This document shows positions 41,976-53,733 of a stretch of DNA of 63,817 nucleotides, in pieces (the first letter of the stretch is position 1; each line of letters opens with the position of its first letter). Source of the stretch: Bremerella alba (GTDB lineage Bacteria; Planctomycetota; Planctomycetia; Pirellulales; Pirellulaceae). A program made the translations under genes and the position numbers. A model generated the notes under the pieces. The model did no database searches. It saw only the letters and a list, made by a program, of their open reading frames with translations, and was not told the DNA's origin. Where the stretch lies: positions 1 to 63,817 of the forward strand of contig NZ_JABRWO010000019.1 in NCBI RefSeq assembly GCF_013618625.1, in the 5' to 3' direction.

Positions 41976-44000
41976 ATGCGTTTCGTGCTTGCCGCCGCCG
42001 TTTGTCTCTTGATCACGCCACTTGCGTCTGCCGAGGAAGCCTCTCCCGGTGACCAACAGGTACACCAGTATTTTCAAGCGGAAACCGCAAGCATCACCAA
42101 CGCTCCGCTCGATGGCATCGATTCTCTCGAAGCGTGGGAAGCCAAGCGTGGCGAGTATCAGCAGAAGCTCCGAGAGATGCTCGGACTCGATCCTTGGCCA
42201 GAAAAGACCGACCTGAAAGTAACGACCACCGGAACGATTGAGCGTGACGGGATTGTTGTCGAAAACATTCACTTCCAGTCGATGCCGGGACTGTACGTTA
42301 CCGGAAACCTTTATCGGCCTGCCAAGGTCGACGGCAAGCTGCCAGCGGTGCTCTACGTTTGCGGGCATGGACGGGTCAAGAAGGATGGTATCAGCTACGG
42401 AAACAAGACCCACTACCAGCATCATGGGGCTTGGTTTGCCCGGCATGGTTTCGTGTGCCTGACGATCGATTCGCTGCAATTGGGCGAAATCGAAGGGAAA
42501 CACAAGGGACTTCACAACGACAAGTACCAGTGGTGGACCAACCGCGGTTACACTCCGGCCGGGGTCGAAGCTTGGAACTGCGTCCGCGCCATCGATCTGC
42601 TGCAATCACGCGATGACGTTGACCCCGAAAAAATCGGCGTTACCGGCCGTAGTGGCGGCGGTGCTTACAGCTGGTACATCGCCGCGATCGACGAGCGCAT
42701 CAAGGCCGCCGTCCCGGTCGCTGGCATCACCGACCTGGAAGACCACGTCGTCGGGGGTGTCGTCTCCGGGCATTGCGACTGCATGTACTGGGTCAACACG
42801 TACGGCTTCGACTATGGATTGCTGCCAGCGATGATCGCCCCGCGTCCGCTGATGATCGCCAATACCGATGCAGACCCAATCTTCCCACTGGTTGGCGTCG
42901 CACGCACGCACCTGGCAGCCCGCGAGATCTACAAGCTCTACGGCAAAGCTCCCAACTTGGCCCTGACCATTCTGCCCGGTGGGCATGCCGACACGCAGCC
43001 GCTGCGTATCCCGGCGTTCTACTGGCTGCGGAAGCACCTGCAAGGCAAGACGCCACCGATCACCGATGTTGCCTTGCCGAAGTTCGAGGTCGAGGAACTG
43101 AAGGTCTTCGAAACACTGCCTGAAGACGAGATCAACACGAAGATCGAAGAGACGTTTGTCGCAGCCGCTGAGCCAGCCCAGGTACCGGCGACGCGGGCCG
43201 AATGGGAACAGATGACAGGCCAGTGGAAACAACTCTTGGTCGAAAAGTCGTTCGGCGGATGGCCCAAGTCAGGAGAGTCCGGCATTCGTAGCGGTGAAAA
43301 ATCAGAAACAAAGAACTGGCAGGTTAGCTCCAGCGAATTCTCACCGCAGAAGAACATCTCGCTGCCACTGCTTAGCTTTCACGCGAAGGGCTCGGCAGGT
43401 TCAGCTCCCCAAAATGGCAAGCTAGTTGTTGTCGACGATGCCGGCTGGAAGAAGTGGAGTGCGATCGCCGAAGCAGCCGAAGGCACTTTGCCGATTGAAG
43501 ATGCCGACAAGTACGATGCCATTTACGTCTTACCTCCACGCGGCATCGGACCGACTCAGTGGAACCAGGAGACCACGCCCGAGATCCACCTACGTCGACG
43601 CTTCCTGCTCTTAGGACAGTCGCACGATGCGATGCAAGTCTGGGACATTCGCCGGGCAGCAGAAGAAATTACACGCTCGACGTCGACCGAACACATCGAC
43701 GTAGAAGCCAGTGGCGAGATGGCTGCACTTGCGATCTATGCCGCGATCTTCGAGCCCTCGATCGGCGATCTAACGCTTCATGAACCGCCAGCAGATCATC
43801 GTGAAGGCCCGTACTTCATGAATGTCAGCCGCTTCATGAACCTACCCGAAGCCGCAGCGATGGCGGCGAATGACCTGGACGCACCACGAGTGATTCACAC
43901 CGACAATGAAGCGCTGATGGACTACGCCAACCGCGTTCGAGAGAAAGTGAATGTGCCAGTCGGGTTGCCCGTTGAAACCCAACCGGTTCGCTTGAAGTAG
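41976..44000 (+). CDS. Secreted alpha/beta-hydrolase, acetylxylan esterase-like
   Basis: A 674-residue exported hydrolase with a signal peptide (MRFVLAAAVCLLITPLASA). The alpha/beta-hydrolase domain holds VTGRSGGGAYSW (nucleophile Ser226), an Asp in NTDADPIFPLVG and His in ILPGGHADTQP. Resemblance is to the peptidase S9/acetylxylan-esterase type with a cap, seen as YRPAKVDGKLPAVLYVCGHG. A second C-terminal region (from about 400) includes a hydrolase-like domain without a clear triad, with LPIEDADKYDAIYVLPPRG. ATG 41976 is preceded by CCGGAG; the frame opens at 41895. Substrate unknown; it fits acetylated polysaccharide use. Confidence 0.82.
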   Translation: MRFVLAAAVCLLITPLASAEEASPGDQQVHQYFQAETASITNAPLDGIDSLEAWEAKRGEYQQKLREMLGLDPWPEKTDLKVTTTGTIERDGIVVENIHFQSMPGLYVTGNLYRPAKVDGKLPAVLYVCGHGRVKKDGISYGNKTHYQHHGAWFARHGFVCLTIDSLQLGEIEGKHKGLHNDKYQWWTNRGYTPAGVEAWNCVRAIDLLQSRDDVDPEKIGVTGRSGGGAYSWYIAAIDERIKAAVPVAGITDLEDHVVGGVVSGHCDCMYWVNTYGFDYGLLPAMIAPRPLMIANTDADPIFPLVGVARTHLAAREIYKLYGKAPNLALTILPGGHADTQPLRIPAFYWLRKHLQGKTPPITDVALPKFEVEELKVFETLPEDEINTKIEETFVAAAEPAQVPATRAEWEQMTGQWKQLLVEKSFGGWPKSGESGIRSGEKSETKNWQVSSSEFSPQKNISLPLLSFHAKGSAGSAPQNGKLVVVDDAGWKKWSAIAEAAEGTLPIEDADKYDAIYVLPPRGIGPTQWNQETTPEIHLRRRFLLLGQSHDAMQVWDIRRAAEEITRSTSTEHIDVEASGEMAALAIYAAIFEPSIGDLTLHEPPADHREGPYFMNVSRFMNLPEAAAMAANDLDAPRVIHTDNEALMDYANRVREKVNVPVGLPVETQPVRLK

Positions 44001-44034
44001 TAATTCGCAACCGGACGCTGCTCTCCCCATCCAG

Positions 44035-44073
44035 TCCCCTCTCCACCGTACTCGGGGGGAGAGGGAAAGGGGA
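44035..44073. repeat. Dispersed palindromic repeat, copy 2
   Basis: It shares the 19-base core with 25003-25047, but its right arm differs (GGGGGGAGAGGGAAAGGGGA). It lies in the convergent gap between the alpha/beta-hydrolase and GNAT-nitrilase genes and may act as a terminator. Confidence 0.65.
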
Positions 44074-44106
44074 CAAGACTGGGGGAGCCGCAGCGATTAG
44101 ACGCCG

Positions 44107-45675
44107 TTACACGTAGCCTTCTTCGCCATCTTCCATGTACTGCACTTTGTACAAGTCTTTGCGGCGGTCGTTCCAGTTTTGAACGGAACCTTCCAGACGG
44201 TGCCGCCGCAGCAGTTCCAGGTCGACGTCGTGGATGACGATTGTTTCGACGTTCGGGTTGCACTCGGCGGCGATCCCTTCTCGGGCGAACTCGGCGTCGC
44301 ACGGCGTGTAGACGCCTGATTGGGCGTAGTGGATGTCGGCGTTTTCGACGAACGGTAGATTACCTGTGCAGCCAGAGATGGCCACGTAAACCTGGTTTTC
44401 GACGCAGCGGGCCTGTGCACAGGTCTTTACCCGCAGGTAACCGTGACGCGTATCGGTGTTGTACGGCACGAAGATCATCTCGGCCCCTTTATTGGCCGCA
44501 ATCCGGGTGAGCTCGGGGAACTCGATGTCGTAGCAGATCTGAATGGCAACCTTGCCGCAGTCGGTGTCGAAGACTTCGACCTTGTGGCCTGGTTCGATAC
44601 CCCACCACTTTCGCTCGCTGGGGGTAATGTGAATCTTGTACTGCTTGCCGATCGACCCATCGCGACCGAATAGGTAGGCAATGTTGTACAGCGTGTCGTT
44701 TTCCAGCACGAAGTGACTACCGCCGATCACGTTCACGTTGTACTTGATGGCCCGCTCTGAAAAGTACTCGAGGTAATCAGTCGTGAACTCGGCCAGGCGC
44801 CGTGCCGCCAACCCCGGTCGGGTCGGCTCGACGCACGAAAGCAACTGCGTGGTGAACAGTTCCGGAAAGAGGATGAAGTCGGACTTATAGTCGGAAGCCA
44901 CGTCCAGGAAGAAGTCGCACTGCTGGGCGAACTCGTCGAAACCGCGGATCGCGCGCATTTCGTACTGCACGACGGTAATGCGGATCGGCTCGACCAGGTG
45001 ATGGAAGCGCCGCTTGGCCCCCGGCTTATAGTCGAGGTTCAACCACTCTAAGTAGGTAGCGTATCCGCACGAAGCTTTGTCGTTGGGCAGATAATCAGGG
45101 ATGAGCCCCTGCAAGGCAAAGCCGTTGGCCGTTTGTGCGGTCAGCACCGGGTCGAACTCGGCTTTGGCGACCACGCGCTCGACGTATTCGCGGGCCGACA
45201 TTTTATCGGCAACTTTGTGATACCCAGGAATGCGGCCCCCAATGATCATCCGAGCCAGGTTCATTTCGCGGCACATCTCCTTGCGGGCATCGTACATCCG
45301 GCGCGAAAGCTTGAGCCCTCGGAACTCGGGATGGACCATCATCTCGATCCCATAGAGCGTATCTCCCTTGGGATTGTGATTGCGGATATACCCATTGTCG
45401 GAGACGGCCTTGAAATTGTGCCAGGCCGTATTGGGATCGTTCTGAACAATCAAACTGCTGGAAGAGGCGGCCAACTGACCATCGATTTCGATGACGATTT
45501 GCCCCTGGGGGAAATTCTTAAGCTGGCTTTCGATGTGCGCTCGCGACCACGGTTCCATGTCGGGGAAGCAGGCCATTTGCATTTCGACCAGCGCATCGAA
45601 ATCCTCGATGAGCATCGGACGAATCACCGTTTTCCACTCGTATTCCTTCAGATCAATCGGTTCCATCGAACGCAC
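44107..45675 (-). CDS. GNAT acetyltransferase fused to a nitrilase-family amidohydrolase
   Basis: A 522-residue two-domain protein. Residues about 15-215 form a GNAT domain ([41 protein letters not shown], the acetyl-CoA pyrophosphate loop). Residues about 230-510 form a carbon-nitrogen hydrolase with the Glu-Lys-Cys triad: Glu272 in ILFPELFT, Lys347 in [12 protein letters not shown] and Cys381 in [12 protein letters not shown]. The fusion suggests that one product is acetylated and an amide hydrolysed in the same pathway, or that the domains regulate each other. Substrates are unknown. It is a single gene. Confidence 0.93.
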   Translation of the reverse strand: MRSMEPIDLKEYEWKTVIRPMLIEDFDALVEMQMACFPDMEPWSRAHIESQLKNFPQGQIVIEIDGQLAASSSSLIVQNDPNTAWHNFKAVSDNGYIRNHNPKGDTLYGIEMMVHPEFRGLKLSRRMYDARKEMCREMNLARMIIGGRIPGYHKVADKMSAREYVERVVAKAEFDPVLTAQTANGFALQGLIPDYLPNDKASCGYATYLEWLNLDYKPGAKRRFHHLVEPIRITVVQYEMRAIRGFDEFAQQCDFFLDVASDYKSDFILFPELFTTQLLSCVEPTRPGLAARRLAEFTTDYLEYFSERAIKYNVNVIGGSHFVLENDTLYNIAYLFGRDGSIGKQYKIHITPSERKWWGIEPGHKVEVFDTDCGKVAIQICYDIEFPELTRIAANKGAEMIFVPYNTDTRHGYLRVKTCAQARCVENQVYVAISGCTGNLPFVENADIHYAQSGVYTPCDAEFAREGIAAECNPNVETIVIHDVDLELLRRHRLEGSVQNWNDRRKDLYKVQYMEDGEEGYV

Positions 45676-45804
45676 CTATCCCCTAGACTGCCTTAATGTG
45701 TGCTGACGCGCAAGGCATTATCTGTGTCGCTCGTTCCGTTGGCAATGACAAACAATCGCCGCTGCTAAGCATTTCACTTAACCGCAGTTACCCAAGGAGC
45801 CGTT

Positions 45805-46878
45805 TTGAGTATGGAGTCTGAGCCGCTAAAGTTTTTCGAGCGTATGATGAACACTCCGAGTCCCTCCGGCTATGAAGCTCCGGTGCAGAATCTCGTGCGG
45901 GAGTACGCCGCCGAATTCGCGGATAAAGTCGACACAGATTTCCATGGCAACGTCATTGCTTCGGTCAACTCAGGCGGAAACGTCCGTGTGATGATGGCGG
46001 GACACTGCGATCAAATCGGCCTGCTGGTCACTCAAGTCGACGAAATGGGCTTCATCCACTGCCAGACGATCGGCGGATGGGATCCGGTTCAGTTGGTCGG
46101 ACAAAAGATGTCGATCTGGACCAAGGATGGCGAAATCCCAGCGGTCATTTCCCGCAAACCGATCCACCTACTGACCGATTCCGAGCGAAAAGCGGCCATT
46201 CAACTGAAAGATCTGTGGCTGGACATCGGGGCCAGAGACCAGGCCGAAGCGAAGAAGCTGGTTCAAATCGGCGATCCGGTCACCCTGCAACTGGGCATGC
46301 AGAAGATGCAGAACGATCTGGTCTTCGGTCCCAAGATGGACGACACCTCGGGGCTGTGGGTCGTCATCGAGGCGGCTCGCCGTTATGGCAAACTCAGCGA
46401 TCAGAAGTGTGCCGCCTATGCCGTTTCGACCGTTCAGGAAGAAATTGGCCTGCGGGGAGCCAAGACAAGCGCCTACGCGATCGATCCGCAAATTGGTATC
46501 GCAGTCGATGTAACGCACGCGACAGATTGCCCCACAATTGATCGCGGCGAACGGGGAGAAATCTATCTCGGTCGCGGCCCGGTCATCTACCGTGGCCCCA
46601 ACATGAATCCGAAGGTCGTTTCCCGACTGATGGAAGTGGCTGAGGCCAACCAGATTCCTTACCAAATGACCGCCTTGGGCCGAGCCGCCCCGAACGACTC
46701 GAACGCGATCCAAACGACCCGCGGTGGCGTGGCCGCCGGCCTCTTGGCAATTCCCAACCGCTATATGCATAGCGCGGTTGAAACGATCTCGCTGGAAGAT
46801 ATGGATCATGCAGCTACGCTGTTAGCCCAGTTCCTGCACAGCATCCAGGACGACGACGACTTCCGCCCCGGTATGTAA
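45805..46878 (+). CDS. M42 family metallopeptidase
   Basis: A 357-residue cytoplasmic aminopeptidase of the M42 (glutamyl/tetrahedral) type. MMAGHCDQIGLLV gives His67/Asp69 metal ligands. GPKMDDTSGLW supplies the bridging Asp, and STVQEEIGLRGAKTSA supplies the catalytic Glu pair. The final metal His is expected in RYMHSAVETISLEDM. Two possible starts lie six bases apart (TTG 45805, ATG 45811). A strong terminator follows. It likely trims short peptides. Confidence 0.92.
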   Translation: MSMESEPLKFFERMMNTPSPSGYEAPVQNLVREYAAEFADKVDTDFHGNVIASVNSGGNVRVMMAGHCDQIGLLVTQVDEMGFIHCQTIGGWDPVQLVGQKMSIWTKDGEIPAVISRKPIHLLTDSERKAAIQLKDLWLDIGARDQAEAKKLVQIGDPVTLQLGMQKMQNDLVFGPKMDDTSGLWVVIEAARRYGKLSDQKCAAYAVSTVQEEIGLRGAKTSAYAIDPQIGIAVDVTHATDCPTIDRGERGEIYLGRGPVIYRGPNMNPKVVSRLMEVAEANQIPYQMTALGRAAPNDSNAIQTTRGGVAAGLLAIPNRYMHSAVETISLEDMDHAATLLAQFLHSIQDDDDFRPGM

Positions 46879-46940
46879 GCGTGCGGCCCTGCCATATTGG
46901 CAACATAGAATGTCCTGAAGATCAAAATCGCATCAACCCA

Positions 46941-46980
46941 AGTCGCAAGTTGCTGTCAGTTAGTAACTTGCGACTTTCTT
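46941..46980 (+). terminator. Terminator after the M42 peptidase
   Basis: An 11-bp perfect stem AGTCGCAAGTT / AACTTGCGACT with a 13-base loop, followed by TTCTTTTT. Confidence 0.9.
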
Positions 46981-46993
46981 TTTAGTTCTCGGC

Positions 46994-47016
46994 ACGGCAG
47001 TTGCATCTATTGCCGT
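46994..47016. promoter_or_regulatory. Inverted repeat upstream of groEL1
   Basis: ACGGCA, an 11-base spacer, then TGCCGT, about 190 bases before the groEL1 start. It could be an operator. A CIRCE element, the usual HrcA site at groE genes, is not visible in the 46981-47207 gap. The rest of this gap shows nothing else. Confidence 0.35.
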
Positions 47017-47072
47017 ATCTCAGAGAGAGTCTGCCAAAATCTGCACTGAGGGTGCCTTTGGAGCCTCGCTGA

Positions 47073-48911
<1,839 letters not shown>

Positions 48912-49004
48912 TTCACGCTTTGGCCTGAATTGCACAGAACCTTTTCTAATATTCGTTTCAAAATACCAAACATACCCCTGAATAAGTTTTAAGGATAAAC
49001 ACCC

Positions 49005-49310
49005 ATGGCGAAGAGTCTGAAGATTCGCACTTTGGATGACCGCATTGTTGTTCAGCCGCTGGAAGCAGAAGAAACCACCGCTGGTGGCATTCTTCTGCCT
49101 GACTCCGCCCAGGAAAAGCCGCAGCGCGGCACGGTCCTGGCTGTCGGCCCTGGCAAGCTGTTGGATAGCGGCAGCCGAGCCGAGCTTTCGGTGGCCATTG
49201 GCGACGAAGTCATCTATGGCAAGTACAGCGGCAGCGATATCGATATCGATGGCGACGAGTACAAGATCCTTCGCGAGACCGAAGTCCTGGCCAAGGTCGT
49301 TAACGACTAG
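49005..49310 (+). CDS. groES: Co-chaperonin GroES
   Basis: A 101-residue lid of the GroEL chamber. It shows IRTLDDRIVVQPLEAEETTA, the mobile-loop region TAGGILLPDSAQEKPQRG and YGKYSGSDIDIDGDEYKIL. The length is normal. It sits 93 bases after groEL1 and 60 before groEL2, so one GroES may serve both. Ribosome site TTAAGGATAA. Confidence 0.96.
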   Translation: MAKSLKIRTLDDRIVVQPLEAEETTAGGILLPDSAQEKPQRGTVLAVGPGKLLDSGSRAELSVAIGDEVIYGKYSGSDIDIDGDEYKILRETEVLAKVVND

Positions 49311-49370
49311 TCCCAGCTTTCGGATCTGTCCTAAACCGCATTCAGTTTTTATCACATAAGGATTCTTAGC

Positions 49371-50984
49371 GTGGCAAAACAACTGCTTTTCGAGGATCAA
49401 GCCCGAGCCAAAATGCTCAAGGGTATCGACAAGCTGGCCGACGCTGTCGCCGTCACGATGGGCCCAACCGGTCGTAACGTGATGATCAACAAGTCGTTCG
49501 GTGGCCCCACGGTCACCAAAGACGGTGTGACCGTCGCCAAAGAAATCGAACTCGAAGACCGCTTCGAGAACATGGGTGCCAAGCTCGTTAATGAAGTCGC
49601 CAGCAAGACTTCCGACGTGGCTGGTGACGGTACGACTACCGCCACCGTTTTGGCCCGTGCGATCTTCAAAGAAGGTCTTCGCAACATCGTTGCCGGTAGC
49701 AACCCAACCGCGATTCGTCGTGGTATTGAAAAGGCGGTTGCCGCGGCTGAAGACTTCCTGCTGAACATGGCCAAGCCGGTTAACAGCAAGGACGACGTCG
49801 CGAACATTGGTTCGATCAGTGCCAACAACGATCGTGCGATCGGCGAACTGCTGGCCGAAGCCCTGCACCGCGTCGGTCAAGACGGCGTCATCACCGTGGA
49901 AGAAGGCAAAAGCCGCGAAACCACGGTCGATTACGTCGAAGGGATGCAGTTTGACAAGGGCTACATCTCGCCGTACTTCATCAATCGTCCGTCCGAAATG
50001 GACGTCGAGTTGGAAGACGCCTACATCCTGTTTCACGAAAAGAAGATCAGCAACCTGCGTGAGCTGATTCCACTGCTGGAACAAGTCGGCAACACCGGCA
50101 AGCCGCTGTTGATCGTCGCCGAAGACATCGAAGGCGAAGCCCTGACCGCGCTGGTCGTCAACCGTCTGCGTGGCGTGCTGAACATTGCTGCCGTCAAGGC
50201 TCCTGGCTTCGGCGATCGCCGCAAGGCGATGCTGGCCGACATGAGCGTTCTGACCGGTGGTACCGTGATCAGCGACGACCTGGGCATCACCCTCGATAAG
50301 GTTCAACTGAACCAACTCGGTCGTGCCAAGAAGATCAACATCACCAAGGACAAGACGACAATCGTTGAAGGTGGTGGCGACAAGAAGGAACTCGAATCGC
50401 GTATCGGTCAGCTGAAGCGTCAGATCGAAGAGACCGACAGCGAATACGATCGTGAAAAGTACCAGGAACGCCTGGCCAAGCTTTCCGGTGGTGTGGCTGT
50501 CATCTCGGTCGGTGCCGAAACCGAAGCCGAAATGAAGCAGACCAAAGCCCGCGTCGAAGACGCCTTGCACGCAACCCGTGCAGCCGTTGAAGAAGGCATT
50601 TTGCCTGGTGGCGGTGTCGCTTTGGTTCGTGCGATCGAAGCCGTTGAAAAGGCTCGTTCCTCGGCTCGTGGCGACGAAAAGATCGGCGTCGACATCATCC
50701 TTCGGGCTCTACCAGCTCCGATGCGTCAAATCGCCGACAACTGCGGCATCGACGGCAACGTGGTTGTCGACGAAGTTCAGCAGAAGTCGACCAACTACGG
50801 CTACGACGCCTACAAGGGCGACTACGTCGACATGGTCAAAGCTGGCATCATCGATCCAGCCAAGGTGGTTCGTACGGCACTGAGCAACGCCGCGAGTATC
50901 TCCGGATTGCTGTTGACGACCGAAGCACTGGTCACCAACCTGGATGACGACGGCAAGCGTCCCTCCGAAGGCGTGATTCGCTAA
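49371..50984 (+). CDS. groL: Chaperonin GroEL, second copy without Gly-Met tail
   Basis: A 537-residue Hsp60 subunit directly after gro[39 protein letters not shown] and [18 protein letters not shown] are all intact, so ATPase function is expected. It lacks the GGM tail and ends [17 protein letters not shown]; loss of this tail is typical of specialised paralogues. Ribosome site AAGGATTC before a GTG start. It belongs to a groES-groEL2 operon, with a terminator before dnaJ. Confidence 0.96.
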   Translation: MAKQLLFEDQARAKMLKGIDKLADAVAVTMGPTGRNVMINKSFGGPTVTKDGVTVAKEIELEDRFENMGAKLVNEVASKTSDVAGDGTTTATVLARAIFKEGLRNIVAGSNPTAIRRGIEKAVAAAEDFLLNMAKPVNSKDDVANIGSISANNDRAIGELLAEALHRVGQDGVITVEEGKSRETTVDYVEGMQFDKGYISPYFINRPSEMDVELEDAYILFHEKKISNLRELIPLLEQVGNTGKPLLIVAEDIEGEALTALVVNRLRGVLNIAAVKAPGFGDRRKAMLADMSVLTGGTVISDDLGITLDKVQLNQLGRAKKINITKDKTTIVEGGGDKKELESRIGQLKRQIEETDSEYDREKYQERLAKLSGGVAVISVGAETEAEMKQTKARVEDALHATRAAVEEGILPGGGVALVRAIEAVEKARSSARGDEKIGVDIILRALPAPMRQIADNCGIDGNVVVDEVQQKSTNYGYDAYKGDYVDMVKAGIIDPAKVVRTALSNAASISGLLLTTEALVTNLDDDGKRPSEGVIR

Positions 50985-51051
50985 GCCGACGTTGCGTCGA
51001 TCCCAAACGGCGGCAAGTGCCTTGCCCTTGCCGCTTAGGACGAAAAAATTC

Positions 51052-51090
51052 AACGGGCTGAATCTCCTCCGGGGACCAGCCCGTTTTGTT
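51052..51090 (+). terminator. Terminator between groEL2 and dnaJ
   Basis: A 9-bp stem AACGGGCTG / CAGCCCGTT with a 16-base loop and TTTGTTT. A second hairpin, CGGCAAG / CTTGCCG, lies at 51009-51033. Confidence 0.8.
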
Positions 51091-51116
51091 TCTAGAGCCG
51101 CCTACGTGAGGACACG

Positions 51117-52280
51117 ATGGCCACCAAAGTCGACTACTACGAAGTCCTGGGAATCGAGCGATCCGCATCCGGCGGAGAGATCTCCAAGGCCTATCGCAAG
51201 CTGGCGATTAAATACCACCCCGACTCGAATCCTGGCGACGAAGAAGCCGTGGTTCAGTTCAAGCAAGCTGCCGAAGCGTACGAAGTGCTCAGCGATTCGG
51301 AAAAGCGGGCTCGCTACGACCAATACGGACATGCGGGCGTCGAAGGGGGTTCCCGGGCAAACTTTCACGATGTCGAAGACATCATGGAAGCGTTCGGTGA
51401 TATTTTCGGCGGAGGGATTTTCAGCGATATCTTCGGCCGCGGTGGGGGTCGAGGAGGCCGTCGGCGCGTCCGCAAAGGGGCCGACATTCAAGTTCGCGTG
51501 AACCTCGATCTGGAGGAAGCGGCAACCGGCGTCGATCGCGATATCCAAGTCGATCGTCGCGTTGCATGTGGTACGTGCAGCGGCAGTGGTGCCAAGCCAG
51601 GCTCGCAGCCGGAAGCGTGCAGCCGTTGCGGTGGTGCCGGACAAGTGGTGCAGCAAGCAGGTATCTTGCGCGTACAAACGACTTGCCCTTCATGCGGTGG
51701 CCAAGGAACGATCATCACCGATCCTTGCGGCGATTGCCGGGGTAACGGTTTCACGACCCAACGCGTCAGCATGGACGTCGCCATCCCAGCTGGGGTCGAC
51801 GATGGCATGCGGGTTCGCCTGGCCGGCGAAGGGCAGCCTAGCCCTGACGGAGGACCACCGGGGGATTGTTATTGCCATATCTCGATTCGCAAGCACAAGC
51901 TGTTCGAACGAGAAGGCGATCACCTGATCCTGAAGATGCCGATCACGTACACCCAGGCAGTTCTCGGTAGCGAAATCGAGGTCCCGACACTCAATGGGCC
52001 TGCCACGCTGAGCGTGCCGGTAGGCTCTGGATCGTCGGAAGTTTTCAAGATGCGTGGCAAAGGGATGCCTGACCCACACGGCCGCGGCACCGGCGACTTG
52101 TACGTTCAAACGTACATCGAAGTCCCTAAAAAGCTGGATCCCAAGCAGGAAGAACTGCTTCGCGAACTAGCCGAATACGAACACACCAACGTCAGTCCCC
52201 ATCGGAAGTCGTTCCTCGAATCAATTCGAGACTATTTGTTCACAACGACCGACGAAAAAGAGATCAAGAAGAAGAGCTAA
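51117..52280 (+). CDS. dnaJ: Chaperone DnaJ
   Basis: A 387-residue type I Hsp40. The J-domain holds KYHPDSN (HPD motif), followed by a Gly/Phe-rich region ([19 protein letters not shown]). Four zinc repeats are clear: [24 protein letters not shown] and CGDCRGNG, so the zinc centres are complete. It stimulates DnaK ATPase and delivers substrates. grpE follows 16 bases later in the same operon, 16 kb away from dnaK. Confidence 0.97.
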   Translation: MATKVDYYEVLGIERSASGGEISKAYRKLAIKYHPDSNPGDEEAVVQFKQAAEAYEVLSDSEKRARYDQYGHAGVEGGSRANFHDVEDIMEAFGDIFGGGIFSDIFGRGGGRGGRRRVRKGADIQVRVNLDLEEAATGVDRDIQVDRRVACGTCSGSGAKPGSQPEACSRCGGAGQVVQQAGILRVQTTCPSCGGQGTIITDPCGDCRGNGFTTQRVSMDVAIPAGVDDGMRVRLAGEGQPSPDGGPPGDCYCHISIRKHKLFEREGDHLILKMPITYTQAVLGSEIEVPTLNGPATLSVPVGSGSSEVFKMRGKGMPDPHGRGTGDLYVQTYIEVPKKLDPKQEELLRELAEYEHTNVSPHRKSFLESIRDYLFTTTDEKEIKKKS

Positions 52281-52296
52281 TCAAGGAGTTTAGCGC

Positions 52297-52866
52297 GTGT
52301 CTGCAGATCATCCCGAAAAGGATCCCTCGCAGGACCCCACCACTGAAGGTCCCGAGTCGCAAGCGACCCAAGAGAGTGCGTCCACCGACGAATTCTTCGG
52401 CAGTCCTGACGATCAGGTTGCGAAGTTGAAGCAAGGCCTGGTCGATGCGGAGAAGCGAGTTCTCCTGGCCCAGGCAGACCTGGAAAATTATCGCAAGCGC
52501 GTACGTCGCGAGCGTGACGACGAACTTAAGTTCGCCAACTCGCCGCTGTTGAACGACCTTTTGCCGGTTGTCGACAACTTGCAGCGAGCCCTGCAATCGG
52601 TCGAAAATTCGGACGAAGCAGGCGGTATCATCGACGGAATCAAGCTGGTTGAAAAGCAGCTTTTAGAAGCGATGAAGAAACGCGGCTGCGAACCGATTCA
52701 GGCGGAAGGCCAGTCGTTTGATCCAAACTTCCACGAAGCAATCTTGCAGCAACCCAGCGCGGATGTCGCCCCTGGCACGGTTTTGCAGGTTACCCAGCAA
52801 GGCTACAAGCTATACGACCGCTGCATTCGAGCCAGCCAGGTGATTGTGTCGAAAGCACCTGACTAA
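52297..52866 (+). CDS. grpE: Nucleotide exchange factor GrpE
   Basis: A 189-residue protein that releases ADP from DnaK. The N-terminal ~45 residues are acidic and disordered. A long coiled coil follows (ENYRKRVRRERDDELKF), then LLNDLLPVVDNLQRALQ, and the beta domain contains FDPNFHEAILQQ and VLQVTQQGYKLYDRCIRASQ. GTG start with AAGGAGTTTAGC upstream. Coupled to dnaJ. Confidence 0.95.
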   Translation: MSADHPEKDPSQDPTTEGPESQATQESASTDEFFGSPDDQVAKLKQGLVDAEKRVLLAQADLENYRKRVRRERDDELKFANSPLLNDLLPVVDNLQRALQSVENSDEAGGIIDGIKLVEKQLLEAMKKRGCEPIQAEGQSFDPNFHEAILQQPSADVAPGTVLQVTQQGYKLYDRCIRASQVIVSKAPD

Positions 52867-53005
52867 TCAGCCGAGTAGAGTAAAATTATGAGTAAGCAAG
52901 TATTCCGTGTTCCGTTTCCAGAAAGAACAGGAGATGCCCCTTCTCTTTCTCAGACAGAACACTGGATACTTCAAACTGAAAACTAACCCCTGAGAATCCC
53001 TTGTA

Positions 53006-53296
53006 ATGCCCACCTACGAATACAAGTGCGACGCTTGTGACCATGAATTCGAGGAATTCCAGTCGATCTCGGCCGATCCTCTCACAAAGTGTCCCGAGTG
53101 CAAGAAAAAGAAGCTGCGTCGGCTTTTCAGCACCGGTGGTGGCATTCTTTTCAAGGGCTCTGGGTTTTACATCACAGACTATCGCAGCGATTCGTATAAG
53201 AAGAGCGCCGAAAAGGGTGCCAAGAGCAGCGAATCCTCTAAGAGCGATTCGTCTAAGCCTGCCAAGAGTGAATCGAAGAGCAAATCGTCCGATTAG
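53006..53296 (+). CDS. FmdB family zinc ribbon protein
   Basis: A 96-residue protein. MPTYEYKCDACDHEFEEFQS and KCPECKKKKLRRLF form the two CxxC knuckles of the FmdB zinc ribbon; GGGILFKGSGFYITDYRS is the conserved end of the domain. The remaining third is a Ser/Lys-rich tail. FmdB proteins are regulatory or of unknown role. The upstream gap (52867-53005) has a CTGAAAACT-type string like those near 6478 and 31641. Confidence 0.9.
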   Translation: MPTYEYKCDACDHEFEEFQSISADPLTKCPECKKKKLRRLFSTGGGILFKGSGFYITDYRSDSYKKSAEKGAKSSESSKSDSSKPAKSESKSKSSD

Positions 53297-53459
53297 CTTT
53301 CGAATCGATTGGCAATGCAGACTAGCGGCTGGTCGATAGACGTTGGCAATGATGAAGACTGGCTGTTGTGCTTGTGCCTTGAACATCAGCCACCTGTTTA
53401 GTTAGGCCCCGTAGGTATTCTCCCTGCCCTGCGTATTGTTTTTTCGGAAAGAGGCCGGC

Positions 53460-53654
53460 ATGGCTCCCCTACGTTGTCCGACATGTGGTCACTTCTTCGA
53501 GATTAACTACACTCCGGCGATGCCCTTTTGCAGTGAACGATGTCGCCAGATCGACCTCGGACAATGGCTCGACGAGGAACATACGCTGCCGGTCGATATC
53601 GAAAAGCACCTCGAAGAACAGGCGAATCGGCCCTTCGACGACGAAGATTCGTAA
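53460..53654 (+). CDS. yacG: DNA gyrase inhibitor YacG family zinc protein
   Basis: A 64-residue protein. The four zinc ligands are in LRCPTCGHFF and PFCSERCRQIDLGQWLDEEH, and CRxxDLGxWL is diagnostic of YacG. In E. coli this protein binds GyrB and blocks DNA binding. ATG 53460 starts MAPLRCPTCG; an ATG eight codons earlier is open but adds unrelated residues. The short acidic tail is typical. Confidence 0.9.
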   Translation: MAPLRCPTCGHFFEINYTPAMPFCSERCRQIDLGQWLDEEHTLPVDIEKHLEEQANRPFDDEDS

Positions 53655-53685
53655 GAGTGACGTTTTAATACGCTGCTTCTCTGCC

Positions 53686-53691
53686 TATAAT
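53686..53691 (+). promoter_or_regulatory. Candidate -10 element for the membrane protein gene
   Basis: A TATAAT lies 43 bases upstream of the ATG at 53734. No -35 is apparent. It argues against the longer open frame that begins at 53485. Confidence 0.35.
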
Positions 53692-53733
53692 TCGGGCTCA
53701 AATTTTCCCGCAGGGTACGAGGAGTTTAGCTGC

